Source of the DNA: Arsukibacterium sp. UBA5043
GTDB taxonomy: Bacteria; Pseudomonadota; Gammaproteobacteria; Enterobacterales; Alteromonadaceae
Assembly: GCA_002415085.1 (NCBI GenBank)
Contig: DIBV01000013.1
Span: 62,874-126,873, forward strand
Length of the DNA stretch: 64,000 bases
Direction of reading: 5' to 3'
Under the pieces are notes generated by a model. That model was not told where the DNA came from. It ran no database searches and worked only from the letters and a program-made list of their open reading frames with translations. Below are positions 18,882 to 27,561 of the stretch, piece by piece. Position 1 is the first letter of the stretch. The number at the start of each line of letters is the position of its first letter. The position numbers and the translations under genes were made by a program.

Positions 18882-19781
18882 ATGAAAGCAGCAAACTTTA
18901 AGATTTTAACGCTGGCGTTAGGGTTAACCGGCAGTCTGTTTAGCCAGCAGGCTGAAGCACAACACGCTGGGTCTGCAGTGCAGCAGCAAGCTTGTGCCTG
19001 TTTCGAGGTAAACGTAGTGGGTCAGGGCCCTGCTGTTATTTTAATCCCGGGGGTCGCCTCATCTGGTGAGGTTTGGCAAAGCACCGTTGACACCCTAAAG
19101 GCAGATTATCAGCTGCATGTGCTGACGCTGGCCGGTTTTGCCGGGGTAAAACCGATACCGATGCAAAGCTGGGGTGACGGTTATCTGGCAATCCAGCAGC
19201 ACGCTATTTTGCGCTATATCAGCGAGCAACAGCTGGAAAAGCCAGTTATTGTCGGCCATTCCCTGGGTGGGTATCTGGCATTGGCGCTGGCGGCGAATGC
19301 GCCAGAGCAGATTGGCGGTGCGGTTAATGTTGATGGCTTACCGGCATTAGGCGCCATGTTCAGCCAGGCTGCCGCCAGCAATAACACCGGACAGCAACAG
19401 CCACGACGTTTTGACCCGATGGCGATGGCGAAAAGTATGGCAACGGCTGAAGACTGGCAGCAGCGGATCGTCAGCAATATGATGAGCTCAGACGGCCAAA
19501 CCTCCGGCAGGGTAATGGGCGAGTTAATGCAGGCAGACCTGCGGGGGCAGCTCACCAATATCCGGGTACCGGTGCTAACCCTCGGCGCCTTACAACATGG
19601 TGCGCCTTACAGCACACCTGAACAGGTACAGCAAAACTATGAAAATCAGTTGGCCAATGCGCCAGCGCAATATCACAGCTTTGCCTTCGCCCGTGACTCT
19701 AAGCATTTTATTATGGCCGATGCGCCAGAGTGGCTGAATCAGCAAATTGGCCGGTTTTTATCACAACGTGGTAAGGAGTAA
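18882..19781 (+). CDS. Secreted alpha/beta hydrolase
   Basis: A 299-residue serine hydrolase with a signal peptide cleaved after about AEAQHA, so it acts in the periplasm or outside. The alpha/beta-hydrolase core shows VILIPGVASSGEVW (oxyanion loop), the nucleophile Ser127 in VGHSLGGYLALAL and a C-terminal catalytic His in DSKHFIMADAP. It starts the three-gene operon that ends with an ABC exporter, three bases before the ATPase gene. The substrate (ester, amide or lactone) is unknown; linkage to a DesKR-like sensor suggests a membrane-stress or lipophilic-compound role. Confidence 0.88.
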   Translation: MKAANFKILTLALGLTGSLFSQQAEAQHAGSAVQQQACACFEVNVVGQGPAVILIPGVASSGEVWQSTVDTLKADYQLHVLTLAGFAGVKPIPMQSWGDGYLAIQQHAILRYISEQQLEKPVIVGHSLGGYLALALAANAPEQIGGAVNVDGLPALGAMFSQAAASNNTGQQQPRRFDPMAMAKSMATAEDWQQRIVSNMMSSDGQTSGRVMGELMQADLRGQLTNIRVPVLTLGALQHGAPYSTPEQVQQNYENQLANAPAQYHSFAFARDSKHFIMADAPEWLNQQIGRFLSQRGKE

Positions 19782-19784
19782 CCG

Positions 19785-20723
19785 ATGAGCAAGCTGCAAT
19801 CACCGTTAACCGTTACCGCGCTGAGTAAACGTTTTGCTGACGTTACTGTGCTGGCCGGCGTTGACCTGACGCTGGCCGCCGGTGAGGTGTTATGTATTCT
19901 CGGCCCCAACGGGGCGGGCAAAACCACCCTTATTTCGGCCATTCTGGGACTGGTTGCGGCCGATAGCGGCGAAGTAAAGCTACTGGGCCAGACGCAGCAT
20001 GGAACAAGCCGCAGCAAGGTGTTGCGCCAACAATGCGGGGTGATGATGCAAATTGGCAGCCTGAGCGCTAATTTAACCGTCGCCGAACAGTGTGATTTAT
20101 TCAGCAGTTACTATCAGAATGGATACCGCGCCAGTGAGCTGGTAAGTCTGGCAGGGCTGGACGCACACGCCAAAGTGCGCTTTGGCAACCTATCCGGCGG
20201 TCAGAAGCAACGCTTGTTGTTTGCGCTGGCACTGACCGGCAAACCGAAACTGGTATTTCTGGATGAGCCGACCCTGGGCATGGATGTCGAAGCACGGCGC
20301 AATTTATGGCAGCAGATCCGTCAGCTTAAACAGCAAGGGGTTGCTGTGGTGCTGACCACCCATTATCTGGAAGAGGCGGAGCAGCTGGCTGATCGGATTA
20401 TGGTGCTGCATCAGGGCCAGTTTATTGCCAATGGCAGCCCGCAGCAGCTGAAAGCCTTAACCCAATATAAAGTAGTGCAGTGTTGCTGCAGTTTAACTGA
20501 TGCCGAGTTACAGGCATTGCCGGGCGTACTGCAACTTAGCCGGCAGCAGGGGCTGGTAACGCTGCATAGCAGCCAGGCCGAACACACTGTCAAAGCTTTA
20601 TTTAATCAGGACCCTGCAATCAGCCAGCTGGAAGTAAAACCGGTGGCGTTAGAGCAGGCGTTTTTACAACTTACCGCACCGACCGCTGAACAGACCAGCA
20701 CAAATAAGGAGCAGGCCGCATGA
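19785..20723 (+). CDS. ABC transporter ATP-binding protein (ABC-2 exporter type)
   Basis: A 312-residue ATPase. Walker A GPNGAGKTT, signature LSGGQKQRLLFAL, Walker B LVFLDEPTLGMD and the switch histidine in LTTHYLEEA are all intact. A roughly 80-residue C-terminal extension is typical of drug/lipid ABC-2 exporters such as DrrA-like or YhfQ-like proteins. It overlaps the permease gene by four bases (ATGA). The transported compound is not evident. Confidence 0.93.
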   Translation: MSKLQSPLTVTALSKRFADVTVLAGVDLTLAAGEVLCILGPNGAGKTTLISAILGLVAADSGEVKLLGQTQHGTSRSKVLRQQCGVMMQIGSLSANLTVAEQCDLFSSYYQNGYRASELVSLAGLDAHAKVRFGNLSGGQKQRLLFALALTGKPKLVFLDEPTLGMDVEARRNLWQQIRQLKQQGVAVVLTTHYLEEAEQLADRIMVLHQGQFIANGSPQQLKALTQYKVVQCCCSLTDAELQALPGVLQLSRQQGLVTLHSSQAEHTVKALFNQDPAISQLEVKPVALEQAFLQLTAPTAEQTSTNKEQAA

Positions 20724-21469
20724 GTAGCTTAACGATATATCAGAAAGAAGCCTGGTACGACTTAATCAGCGTCTGGCGTACGCCGGGTTTTGTGTTGCCG
20801 GCACTGGCATTTCCTGTGGTGTTTTATCTGTTTTTCGGGGTGCTGTTCAGCCCGGCGGGCAGTAACAGCCATGCAGCTTATATGCTGGTGACCTACAGCT
20901 GTTTTGGCATTATGGGGCCGGCGATGTTTAATTTTGCCATGAATATCGCCAGTGATCGGGCGCAGGGCTGGTTAACCTTAAAGCGGCTGTCACCGATGCC
21001 GGTCAGTGCTTATTTACTGGCAAAAATGGTTACCAGCCTGGCGTTTGCTATGCTGATTATTCTGATGCTATTCAGCGTAGCCGCTATCTTTGGCGACGTT
21101 CGGCTGGAGCAAGGCCAGTGGCTTGGTTTAGCGCTGCTGTTGCTGGCGGGTACTGTACCTTTTGCCCTTATCGGCTTGCTGTTAGGCTTAACCCTCAGTG
21201 ACAAAGCCGCGCCAGGTGTGGTAAACCTGTTGTACCTGCCGATGGCCTTTTTATCCGGCTTGTGGCTGCCTATTCACCTGCTGCCGCAATTTTTACAGCA
21301 GCTGGCCTGGATGTGGCCAAGTTATCATCTGTCGCAGCTGGGATTAAAATTACTGGCTATGGATCAGGGCCAGCCGGTGCTGCTGCATCTGACCATACTG
21401 CTACTGACCACAGCACTGCTTACCGGCTTATGTTTGCTGATCTTTCGCCGCTATACCGGCGCAAAATAA
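20720..21469 (+). CDS. ABC-2 type transporter permease
   Basis: A 249-residue integral membrane protein with six hydrophobic segments. It carries the ABC-2 permease pattern GWLTLKRLSPMPVSAYLLAK and a C-terminal LPMAFLSGLWLPIHLLPQFLQQLAWMWPSYH-like region before the last helices (positions about 170-210). Together with the preceding ATPase it makes a full exporter as a dimer of each subunit. The operon of secreted hydrolase, ATPase and permease next to a DesKR-like system is typical of envelope-stress or antimicrobial response units. Confidence 0.9.
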   Translation: MSSLTIYQKEAWYDLISVWRTPGFVLPALAFPVVFYLFFGVLFSPAGSNSHAAYMLVTYSCFGIMGPAMFNFAMNIASDRAQGWLTLKRLSPMPVSAYLLAKMVTSLAFAMLIILMLFSVAAIFGDVRLEQGQWLGLALLLLAGTVPFALIGLLLGLTLSDKAAPGVVNLLYLPMAFLSGLWLPIHLLPQFLQQLAWMWPSYHLSQLGLKLLAMDQGQPVLLHLTILLLTTALLTGLCLLIFRRYTGAK

Positions 21470-21479
21470 AGATTTCAAA

Positions 21480-22043
21480 CTACTTTAACTTATATTCAAA
21501 GCCGGCTTCTGCCTCACTGTCATGGAAGGGTGTAACCCGGCTTTTTTTATTCAGGCTGGCATTGACCAGTGAGTTGGGAAATACCTGAATGCCGTTGTTA
21601 AAGTCTTCCACGTTCTGGTTAAAAATCCGGATGGCCGCGCCGATGTTTTCCTGTTGCTCAGCAATTTCGCGCATCAGGTTATTAAATACCTCTGAGGCTT
21701 TTAATTCCGGGTAGGCCTCTACCGCGATATTCAAACCCTGCATCAGATCTTTAGTTTTGCTTTCTACCTGCTCTAACTGGCCGGCGTCAATGTTATCGCT
21801 GTGCAATTTAGCAATGCCGCTGCGCAGCTCGGTAATCTGGGTTTGTAATCCGGCTTCATGCAGCTGAAATTGGGCGACTACCTGCTCCAGATGCGGGATC
21901 ATTTTATTTTTCTGCCGCTCCTGGGTTATCACATTAGCCCAGCCGCGCTCTACCGCGTTCATTCTGGTAATAATGCCGTTGTAAATCACCACCACCAACA
22001 CTGCCAGTAGAATAATTACGCCGATAATAATGCCTGTTGTCAT
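21480..22043 (-). CDS. lemA: LemA family protein
   Basis: A 187-residue protein with a single N-terminal membrane anchor (TTGIIIGVIILLAVLVVVIYNG) followed by the LemA helical domain (MNAVERGWANVITQERQKNKMIPHLEQVV, later EAYPELKASEVFNNLMREIAEQQENI and FNNGIQVFPNSLVN). The helical region is predicted on the opposite side of the inner membrane from the short N-terminus. LemA proteins have no settled function. It is downstream of, and probably cotranscribed with, the membrane protein at 22084, 40 bases away. Confidence 0.9.
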   Translation of the reverse strand: MTTGIIIGVIILLAVLVVVIYNGIITRMNAVERGWANVITQERQKNKMIPHLEQVVAQFQLHEAGLQTQITELRSGIAKLHSDNIDAGQLEQVESKTKDLMQGLNIAVEAYPELKASEVFNNLMREIAEQQENIGAAIRIFNQNVEDFNNGIQVFPNSLVNASLNKKSRVTPFHDSEAEAGFEYKLK

Positions 22044-22083
22044 CTGCTGCTCCTGCCGCGCTACATAATTAAACGTATTAACA

Positions 22084-23109
22084 TTAAAAGTTTGAATCAG
22101 AGTGTCGCATTAACTGATGAATGCTGGCCAGCGTTTGTTGCAATTTGGGCAGCGCCGTCGCCTGCTCAATGCTTTGCCGGAACCGGCTGAGCTGATCCAG
22201 GCCACAGGGTGGCCGGGCATCCAAAAGGTCAGCATTGGCGAAACTAATGCAGAGCATGCCATCGGCACTGAACTCCAGGTTAAGCTGGCGCAACTGGCCG
22301 GCTAAATCTTCCAGCGCCACCACCACAGCCGGTTTTAAAAAGCGCGCGGCCTGCATTTGCTCTTTGGCGCGCACCTTAAAGATTTTATTAAAACGCCCTG
22401 AGTCACTCTGGTATTTTTCGCCATTAAAGCCGTTTGGCGCAAAGGCACAGATAAACAGGTTCTGCACAAAGCGAAAGGGCAACATTAAGCCATAGCGGTC
22501 ATAATGGGTATACTCGGTGCGGGTGCCTTTGCCATTGGCCCGGCTTACCGTGCGCCGGTCAACATAGTGAAAATGCCAGTAGTGATAGTCAAACTGGTGC
22601 TCGGCGCCGGCATAATGACCGGCGATAATCTGTTTGAACCCGCGCTTATGGTTGCCACGGTCAAACTCGGCAAACTGCTGTTGCCAGCTGCGACTGTCCG
22701 GCCATTGGCCCGGGCGCAGCAACTGCAGTTGGTTGTCCAACAGTGCATTGTGCCAGTAAAGCTGCCGGCCCAGTTTTTTCAGGCTGGCATAACGCCAGCC
22801 AATCACCAGCAGCGGCAGCAGGCTCAGGCCCAGCAGGGTCCAGCCAATAGCAGGCAGCCAGGTGAGTTCAACTAAATAATGATACAGCCACAGGCAACCC
22901 AGTGCAGCGGCAACTAAGCCGGCACTGCTAAACCACAACGGCAGGTGACGATAGGCCAGTGGCTGCGGCAGCGTCGCCAGTTTATCCAGCAACTGCAGTA
23001 GCTCAGCCTTACTTGTAAGCTTGTCGCTGCGTCGTTTGACCAGCGCCAGCGTAGCAGCCAACGTTTTATTATGCTGATAAGCTGATTGATTGGGTTGATA
23101 TGCTGACAT
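22084..23109 (-). CDS. LemA-associated membrane protein (DUF3137-like)
   Basis: A 341-residue protein with two hydrophobic segments in the middle of the N-terminal half (about 57-82 and 88-108), flanked by soluble regions. Residues 160-230 are rich in His and Tyr (YHYWHFHYVDRRTV) followed by GKGTRTEYTHYDRYGLMLPF, which resembles the DUF3137-type partners found next to LemA. The C-terminal part is helical. It precedes lemA on the same strand. I assign the family from context and overall shape only, so the name is tentative. Confidence 0.6.
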   Translation of the reverse strand: MSAYQPNQSAYQHNKTLAATLALVKRRSDKLTSKAELLQLLDKLATLPQPLAYRHLPLWFSSAGLVAAALGCLWLYHYLVELTWLPAIGWTLLGLSLLPLLVIGWRYASLKKLGRQLYWHNALLDNQLQLLRPGQWPDSRSWQQQFAEFDRGNHKRGFKQIIAGHYAGAEHQFDYHYWHFHYVDRRTVSRANGKGTRTEYTHYDRYGLMLPFRFVQNLFICAFAPNGFNGEKYQSDSGRFNKIFKVRAKEQMQAARFLKPAVVVALEDLAGQLRQLNLEFSADGMLCISFANADLLDARPPCGLDQLSRFRQSIEQATALPKLQQTLASIHQLMRHSDSNF

Positions 23110-23191
23110 TCGCCCTCCATGCAGTATGCAACATAATCAAAAGCCATGGCAGATGCAAAGGAAACTGCCACAGAGCCGCCAGCGACTGGCA

Positions 23192-24532
23192 CTATGTCAG
23201 TCGGTATTTATCCAATCGATATAACAGCGTTTTATAGGGCAATTGCAACAGTTTGGCGGCCTGGGCTTTATTGCCGTCTGCCCGCTGCAAAGCCTGTAAC
23301 AGGCAATCGCGTTCATGTTGCTGCCAGTTCAGGCCTTCCGGTGGCAATACAAATTGCCCGGGACTGGCCGTGCTGGTCGTTAACCCCGCCAGCAGTTCCT
23401 GCTCATCGCCCAGTAATACAAAGCGTTCAATCCGGTTGGCCAGCTCGCGCACATTGCCCGGCCAGGGGTAATCCATGAGTTGTTTCAGCGTCGCTTTGGT
23501 TAAGGCGGGTGCATCAAGCTGATAACGCTGCTGGCTGATTTGCAGAAAATGCTGAATTAACTGCGGAATATCCTCGCTGCGCTGACGCAGCGCCGGCATA
23601 TGCAGGGGCACCACATTTAACCGGTAATATAAGTCTTCCCGAAAGCGACCATCCTGCACAGCCTGGGCTAAGTCCTGATGGCTGGCGGCGATTAACCGCA
23701 CATCGAGCGTGATCTCCTGATGGCTGCCCAGCCGGGTGACTTTACCTTCCTGCAGCAGGCGCAGTAATTTTGCCTGCAGGCTTAACGGCAGTTCGGCCAC
23801 TTCATCCAGAAATAAGGTGCCGCCGGCTGCCGCTTCAAACTTACCGGCTTTGGCCTGGTGCGCACCGGTGTAGGCGCCTTTTTCCGCGCCAAACAGCTCT
23901 GCTTCAGCCAGTTGCTCAGGGATGGCGCCACAGTTAATGGCGATAAAAGGCCCTTTGCAGCGGGACGACAGCTGATGCAGCGCACGGGCTGCCAGCTCTT
24001 TGCCGGTACCGCTTTCGCCACTGATCAGCACAGTAGCATCGCTGTTCGATACCCGGTTAATCCGCTGAAATAACTGCTGCATGCAGGGCGCTTTACCAAT
24101 TAAATCGACCAGCTGGCGTTGCTCGCTAAGCTGCTGGCTTAACTGGCGATTCTGGCTGCGCAACCGCTTGGCGGTTAACCCCTTGCTAACGGCCAGCAGC
24201 AGTTCCTGGCGTTTAAACGGCTTGGTTAAGTAGTCATCGGCCCCGGCCTGGATAGCCTCGACTGCATGGCTGACCGAGCCATAGGCCGTTGCGACAACAA
24301 AGCCCAGTTCCGGCAGGTTGGTGCGCACATAATTCAAAATGGTTAAGCCGGTGTAATTGCCCAGCTTCCAGTCACTGAACACCAGCTCAATTTGTGGCTG
24401 CTGTTTTAGCAGCACCAGCGCATCTTCCACGGTCGCGGCGCTGAATACCTGATACTGCTCACCCTGCAACAGCTTGCCAAGCAGCTGGCGCTGTTCGTTA
24501 TCATCTTCTACCAGCAGGATAGTTGCCGTCAT
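23192..24532 (-). CDS. NtrC-family sigma-54-dependent response regulator
   Basis: A 446-residue activator with three intact domains. The receiver has Asp54 in VFSDWKLG and Lys in DYLTKPF. The AAA+ domain shows Walker A GESGTGKE, the sigma-54 contact loop as GAYTGA (a variant of GAFTGA), Walker B GGTLFLDEVAELP and sensor LNVVPL. The C-terminus is a Fis-type helix-turn-helix (DGNKAQAAKLLQLPYKTLLYRL). It overlaps the kinase stop by four bases. Target promoters should be sigma-54 dependent; none was convincingly found nearby. Confidence 0.93.
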   Translation of the reverse strand: MTATILLVEDDNEQRQLLGKLLQGEQYQVFSAATVEDALVLLKQQPQIELVFSDWKLGNYTGLTILNYVRTNLPELGFVVATAYGSVSHAVEAIQAGADDYLTKPFKRQELLLAVSKGLTAKRLRSQNRQLSQQLSEQRQLVDLIGKAPCMQQLFQRINRVSNSDATVLISGESGTGKELAARALHQLSSRCKGPFIAINCGAIPEQLAEAELFGAEKGAYTGAHQAKAGKFEAAAGGTLFLDEVAELPLSLQAKLLRLLQEGKVTRLGSHQEITLDVRLIAASHQDLAQAVQDGRFREDLYYRLNVVPLHMPALRQRSEDIPQLIQHFLQISQQRYQLDAPALTKATLKQLMDYPWPGNVRELANRIERFVLLGDEQELLAGLTTSTASPGQFVLPPEGLNWQQHERDCLLQALQRADGNKAQAAKLLQLPYKTLLYRLDKYRLT

Positions 24533-25884
24533 TGCGCTGCTCCGCCAGATACTCCGGTAAATGCTTCGCTAAGAGTGACAATCGCGCAGCAACCGCCCTG
24601 CGGCCGGTTTTTCAGTTCAATCGACCCCTGATAATACAGCTTCAGCAGCCGGCTGCTGATATACAGCCCCATGCCGGCACCATCTGCCTTGCTGGAGCAA
24701 TGCGGGCTGAATAGTCGCGGCACAATATCGGCACTAAGCCCTGGGCCGTCATCGCAAATCGTTACCTGCATTTGCTGCGCTGTGGTTTGCACATCGATAC
24801 TAATCTGGCCTTTGCCACCAGAGGCTTCAACGGCGTTGGCCAGCAGAGTATGAAAAATACTGCGTAATTCGGCTTCGGCGCCGGCCACACTGGCCTGGCT
24901 ATCGCCGCAAACGACAAAGCGCAGCTGGTCACTGCTGAATTCCAGTAGCAAATCATCCAGTACATTCTGCAGCAATACCTGCTGGCTGCGATCAATGTCG
25001 GCACAGCTCAGGGTTAACATCGCCGTCAGGTTGCGGTTGATATGCTGCATTTTCTGCTCGGCCTGCTCGCTTAACCGCTGGCGTAACTCAGGGTCGTCAC
25101 TGCTGGCCACCTGCTCCAGCAGTAAACTTAAGGTGTGAATGGGGTTACGCAATGCATGCACCATACCGCGGCTTATTTCACCCAGCTCTGCCAAATGCTG
25201 CTGTTGCTGATGTTGCTCTGCCTGGGCGGCCAGTGCGGCTAACTGACTACTCATCTGATTAAACTGCTCGCTGACATAGCGGTATTCTGTCAAACCCGCC
25301 ACGGCTACCTGCTGGCCAAGCCGGCCATGTTGCAACTGCTTAAACCCGGCAACTAACCGCTGCAAAGGCTGAATAAGCCGATGGCCCAGCCACAGCGCAA
25401 TCAGCATGGCCAGTGCGGTGCTGGCAGCAATCAGCAACATGGTGTATTGGGTAAATCTGGCGATCAGCGGGTTAGCGTCATAGTAACGGCTGCTGTGGCG
25501 CAACTGGGCAGCCCGGGCGTGCAGTTTTTCCGCATCTATCTGGGCCAGAATACGCTCTACCGCCAGTTGCTCGTGTCTGCTGGCTTCGGCAAGCTCTTCA
25601 ATATTCAACCGTTTACCGTCCCTTTCTATTTCAATGATTTGCACCTGACGCTGCCTGGGCGCTGTTCCGGGCGCCGGCGGTGGCGGTGGTGGTGGCGGAT
25701 GTCTGACTATCTCTTCCAGCTGGCTTGCCGTTTGCGCCAGCACCACCCGGGTCATTTCGCTGCTACTGCTGCTGATTTGCTGTTCTATCTGGCCCTGAAA
25801 CAGCCGTACCAGCCATATCTGGCTTAGTGCCATTAGCAATAATAAACAGATGATACCTAAACTTAATGCCAGCCGGATTGACAT
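24529..25884 (-). CDS. Membrane sensor histidine kinase with polyproline linker
   Basis: A 451-residue kinase partnering the NtrC-type regulator. It has a membrane anchor near residues 3-25, an external region of roughly 120 residues, a second membrane segment near 145-170, a HAMP-like linker, a coiled coil, then the phospho-accepting His in GMVHALRNPIHTLSLL and ATPase motifs (LLANAVEASGGKG, CDDGPGLSADI, GAGMGLYISSRLL). The external region carries eight consecutive prolines right after the first helix, a likely ribosome-stalling run needing EF-P. ATG 25884 is preferred; a TTG at 25896 is an alternative. No clear Shine-Dalgarno is seen. Confidence 0.9.
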   Translation of the reverse strand: MSIRLALSLGIICLLLLMALSQIWLVRLFQGQIEQQISSSSSEMTRVVLAQTASQLEEIVRHPPPPPPPPAPGTAPRQRQVQIIEIERDGKRLNIEELAEASRHEQLAVERILAQIDAEKLHARAAQLRHSSRYYDANPLIARFTQYTMLLIAASTALAMLIALWLGHRLIQPLQRLVAGFKQLQHGRLGQQVAVAGLTEYRYVSEQFNQMSSQLAALAAQAEQHQQQQHLAELGEISRGMVHALRNPIHTLSLLLEQVASSDDPELRQRLSEQAEQKMQHINRNLTAMLTLSCADIDRSQQVLLQNVLDDLLLEFSSDQLRFVVCGDSQASVAGAEAELRSIFHTLLANAVEASGGKGQISIDVQTTAQQMQVTICDDGPGLSADIVPRLFSPHCSSKADGAGMGLYISSRLLKLYYQGSIELKNRPQGGCCAIVTLSEAFTGVSGGAAQ

Positions 25885-26011
25885 AAAACCACACAAAAAA
25901 GTATTCAGATACCGGCTAGCTTACAACCACTGTGCCAGTTTGCCAAAGTCGCTGTTGCTGGCCGCCGCCGGCAGGGGCAGGCCTGACCAGGGCTATTTGT
26001 CAGCAAAAATA

Positions 26012-26025
26012 TCCCGATATCGGGA
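26012..26025. promoter_or_regulatory. Perfect 14-bp palindrome upstream of the small lipoprotein
   Basis: TCCCGATATCGGGA is a perfect palindrome in the divergent region between the NtrC-type kinase gene and the lipoprotein gene, with a related half (ACGGGATGTCC) about 17 bases downstream. It may be an operator for the neighbouring regulator. No independent support exists. Confidence 0.45.
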
Positions 26026-26166
26026 GTTGGTAATGCAGATAACGGGATGTCCTGATAAGTGGCCAATTTAAGTTGTTGATATTTAAAGTTAAAAATAGTG
26101 GCATTAAACTTTCATTATCCTGCTGACAGCAACGCAGAACAACCGATAAACGGAAGGAGCAATATC

Positions 26167-26697
26167 ATGAAAATTAGCCTACTTAGTGCCGCACTGATTA
26201 CTTTATTAACCGGCTGTGCCTTACCTCAGGCAATAGCAGAGCAGCCTGCGCCGGAGACCGAGCACGAAACCCGGATTGTGGTGATGCAGGACGGCGAGAA
26301 AAAAGAGTGGCGCTTCAGCGGTGAAAACTGGCGCGACAGTGAAGAGTGGCAGCAATTCAGTGCTGAATTAGCGCCGGAGCAGCGGCATAAACTGGAAAAA
26401 CTGTTAACAGAGGCACCACCGGTACCGCCAATGCCGCCACATCCGCCAAAAGTCAGCTGGCAGGACCATGATGGGATCCAGCATATTGTTATCCGCAAGC
26501 AGGGTGAGGCCGCCGAGGAGCAGCAACTGATTGAAATTCACCGCCGCGCCGGCGAGCATGCAAAGTTAAGACACATTGAAATTCAGCGTGAAGTGGGTGA
26601 ACACAGCTTCAGCGCTATTAAGCATTTGCTGGAAAACGCCGAGCTTACTAAAGATCAGCTGCAACAATTGCAGGCGTTGTTGGACAGTAAGCATTAA
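26167..26697 (+). CDS. Small proline-rich lipoprotein of unknown function
   Basis: A 176-residue protein. Residues 1-17 are a lipoprotein signal (LLTGC, Cys17). The mature part is highly charged, Glu/Gln/His-rich, with a short proline segment (APPVPPMPPHPP) in the middle and a C-terminal helix (ELTKDQLQQLQALL). A GGAAGGAG ribosome site fixes the ATG; an upstream in-frame extension would disrupt the signal. It is divergent from the NtrC-type two-component operon and may be its target, perhaps a periplasmic stress or metal-sensing accessory protein. I do not recognise a family. Confidence 0.75.
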   Translation: MKISLLSAALITLLTGCALPQAIAEQPAPETEHETRIVVMQDGEKKEWRFSGENWRDSEEWQQFSAELAPEQRHKLEKLLTEAPPVPPMPPHPPKVSWQDHDGIQHIVIRKQGEAAEEQQLIEIHRRAGEHAKLRHIEIQREVGEHSFSAIKHLLENAELTKDQLQQLQALLDSKH

Positions 26698-26766
26698 ATT
26701 TTACCAGCAAACCAGCGTTAACGGCTTTGATCTGTGACCTTTTCTCAGAGCCAATGCCGCTTTGCT

Positions 26767-26792
26767 GGCCCGCTAATCCGGGCCGGATTTTT
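26767..26792 (+). terminator. Candidate terminator of the small lipoprotein gene
   Basis: GGCCCG and CGGGCC pair around a six-base loop, followed by GGA and five T. It lies about 70 bases after the lipoprotein stop codon and next to the end of the convergent SDR gene. Confidence 0.6.
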
Positions 26793-26797
26793 AACGC

Positions 26798-27460
26798 TTA
26801 CCAGGGTAACTCGCTGCCATTGCTGTGGTAAAACTTGCCGCTGTTAGCCGGGCTTAGTTCGCTTATCAGACCACTTAAACGGCGGGCGGCTTCATCAGGG
26901 CTGATATCACCGCCATAGCTGACCATCTCGGTCTGGACATAGCCCGGGTGATAAATGCCGACACTGATTTTGCGTGGCGCCAGATCTTTCGCCAGCGACA
27001 TACTGCCGGCATTTAACGCCGCTTTGGCCATCCGGTAGCCATAATAACTGCCGGAGCTGTTATCGCTGATAGAGCCCATCCGGCTGGTGATCATTGCTAT
27101 TTTGCCGCCGTCTTTAAGTGCGCCCAGCAACTGCTGGCTGAGCAGCAAAGGGGCAATACTGTTTACCTGAAACTGCTTTAAAATGGTTTCGTCATTAAAG
27201 TTATCCAGGGTTTCGTTGCAGAAAATACCGGCGTTGTTAATCAGCACATCTATGCTGTTATCGGCGAATTTAGCCGCAATTTCTTTAATTTTCTCCGGAT
27301 CACTCAGTTCAACGCCGCTGTACAGGGTCACGTCCAAATCGGCCAGCTCGGCTGAAGGCTGGCGACACAGCACCGATACCTTGTCGCCATTTGCCAGATA
27401 CTGCTTCACCAGCGCCAGACCAATTCCTTTATTACCGCCGGTAATCACGACATGTTGCAT
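26798..27460 (-). CDS. Short-chain dehydrogenase/reductase
   Basis: A 220-residue classical-type SDR oxidoreductase. The nucleotide-binding TGGNKGIG motif is at residues 7-14, NNAG near 75, the catalytic Ser in MITSRMGSIS and the Tyr/Lys pair in YYGYRMAKAALN. It has an AGGAG ribosome site eight bases before the ATG. It is monocistronic, between the small lipoprotein gene and the LytTR regulator. The substrate is unknown; NAD(P) preference is not read from the sequence with confidence. Confidence 0.92.
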   Translation of the reverse strand: MQHVVITGGNKGIGLALVKQYLANGDKVSVLCRQPSAELADLDVTLYSGVELSDPEKIKEIAAKFADNSIDVLINNAGIFCNETLDNFNDETILKQFQVNSIAPLLLSQQLLGALKDGGKIAMITSRMGSISDNSSGSYYGYRMAKAALNAGSMSLAKDLAPRKISVGIYHPGYVQTEMVSYGGDISPDEAARRLSGLISELSPANSGKFYHSNGSELPW

Positions 27461-27561
27461 AGTGTTGCTCCTGCTAAATGATAATGGTTATAGCAAGGAT
27501 ATCCGGCCACCCTGTGATCAATTCAAGGTGTGGTTTGACTATTGGTCATTGGCAACATCTG

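Noticed and set aside
26055..26075. Possible sigma-54 promoter upstream of the lipoprotein gene (TGGCC...TTG)
   Set aside because: The spacing between the GG and the downstream TTG is two bases longer than the -24/-12 consensus, so it does not fit.
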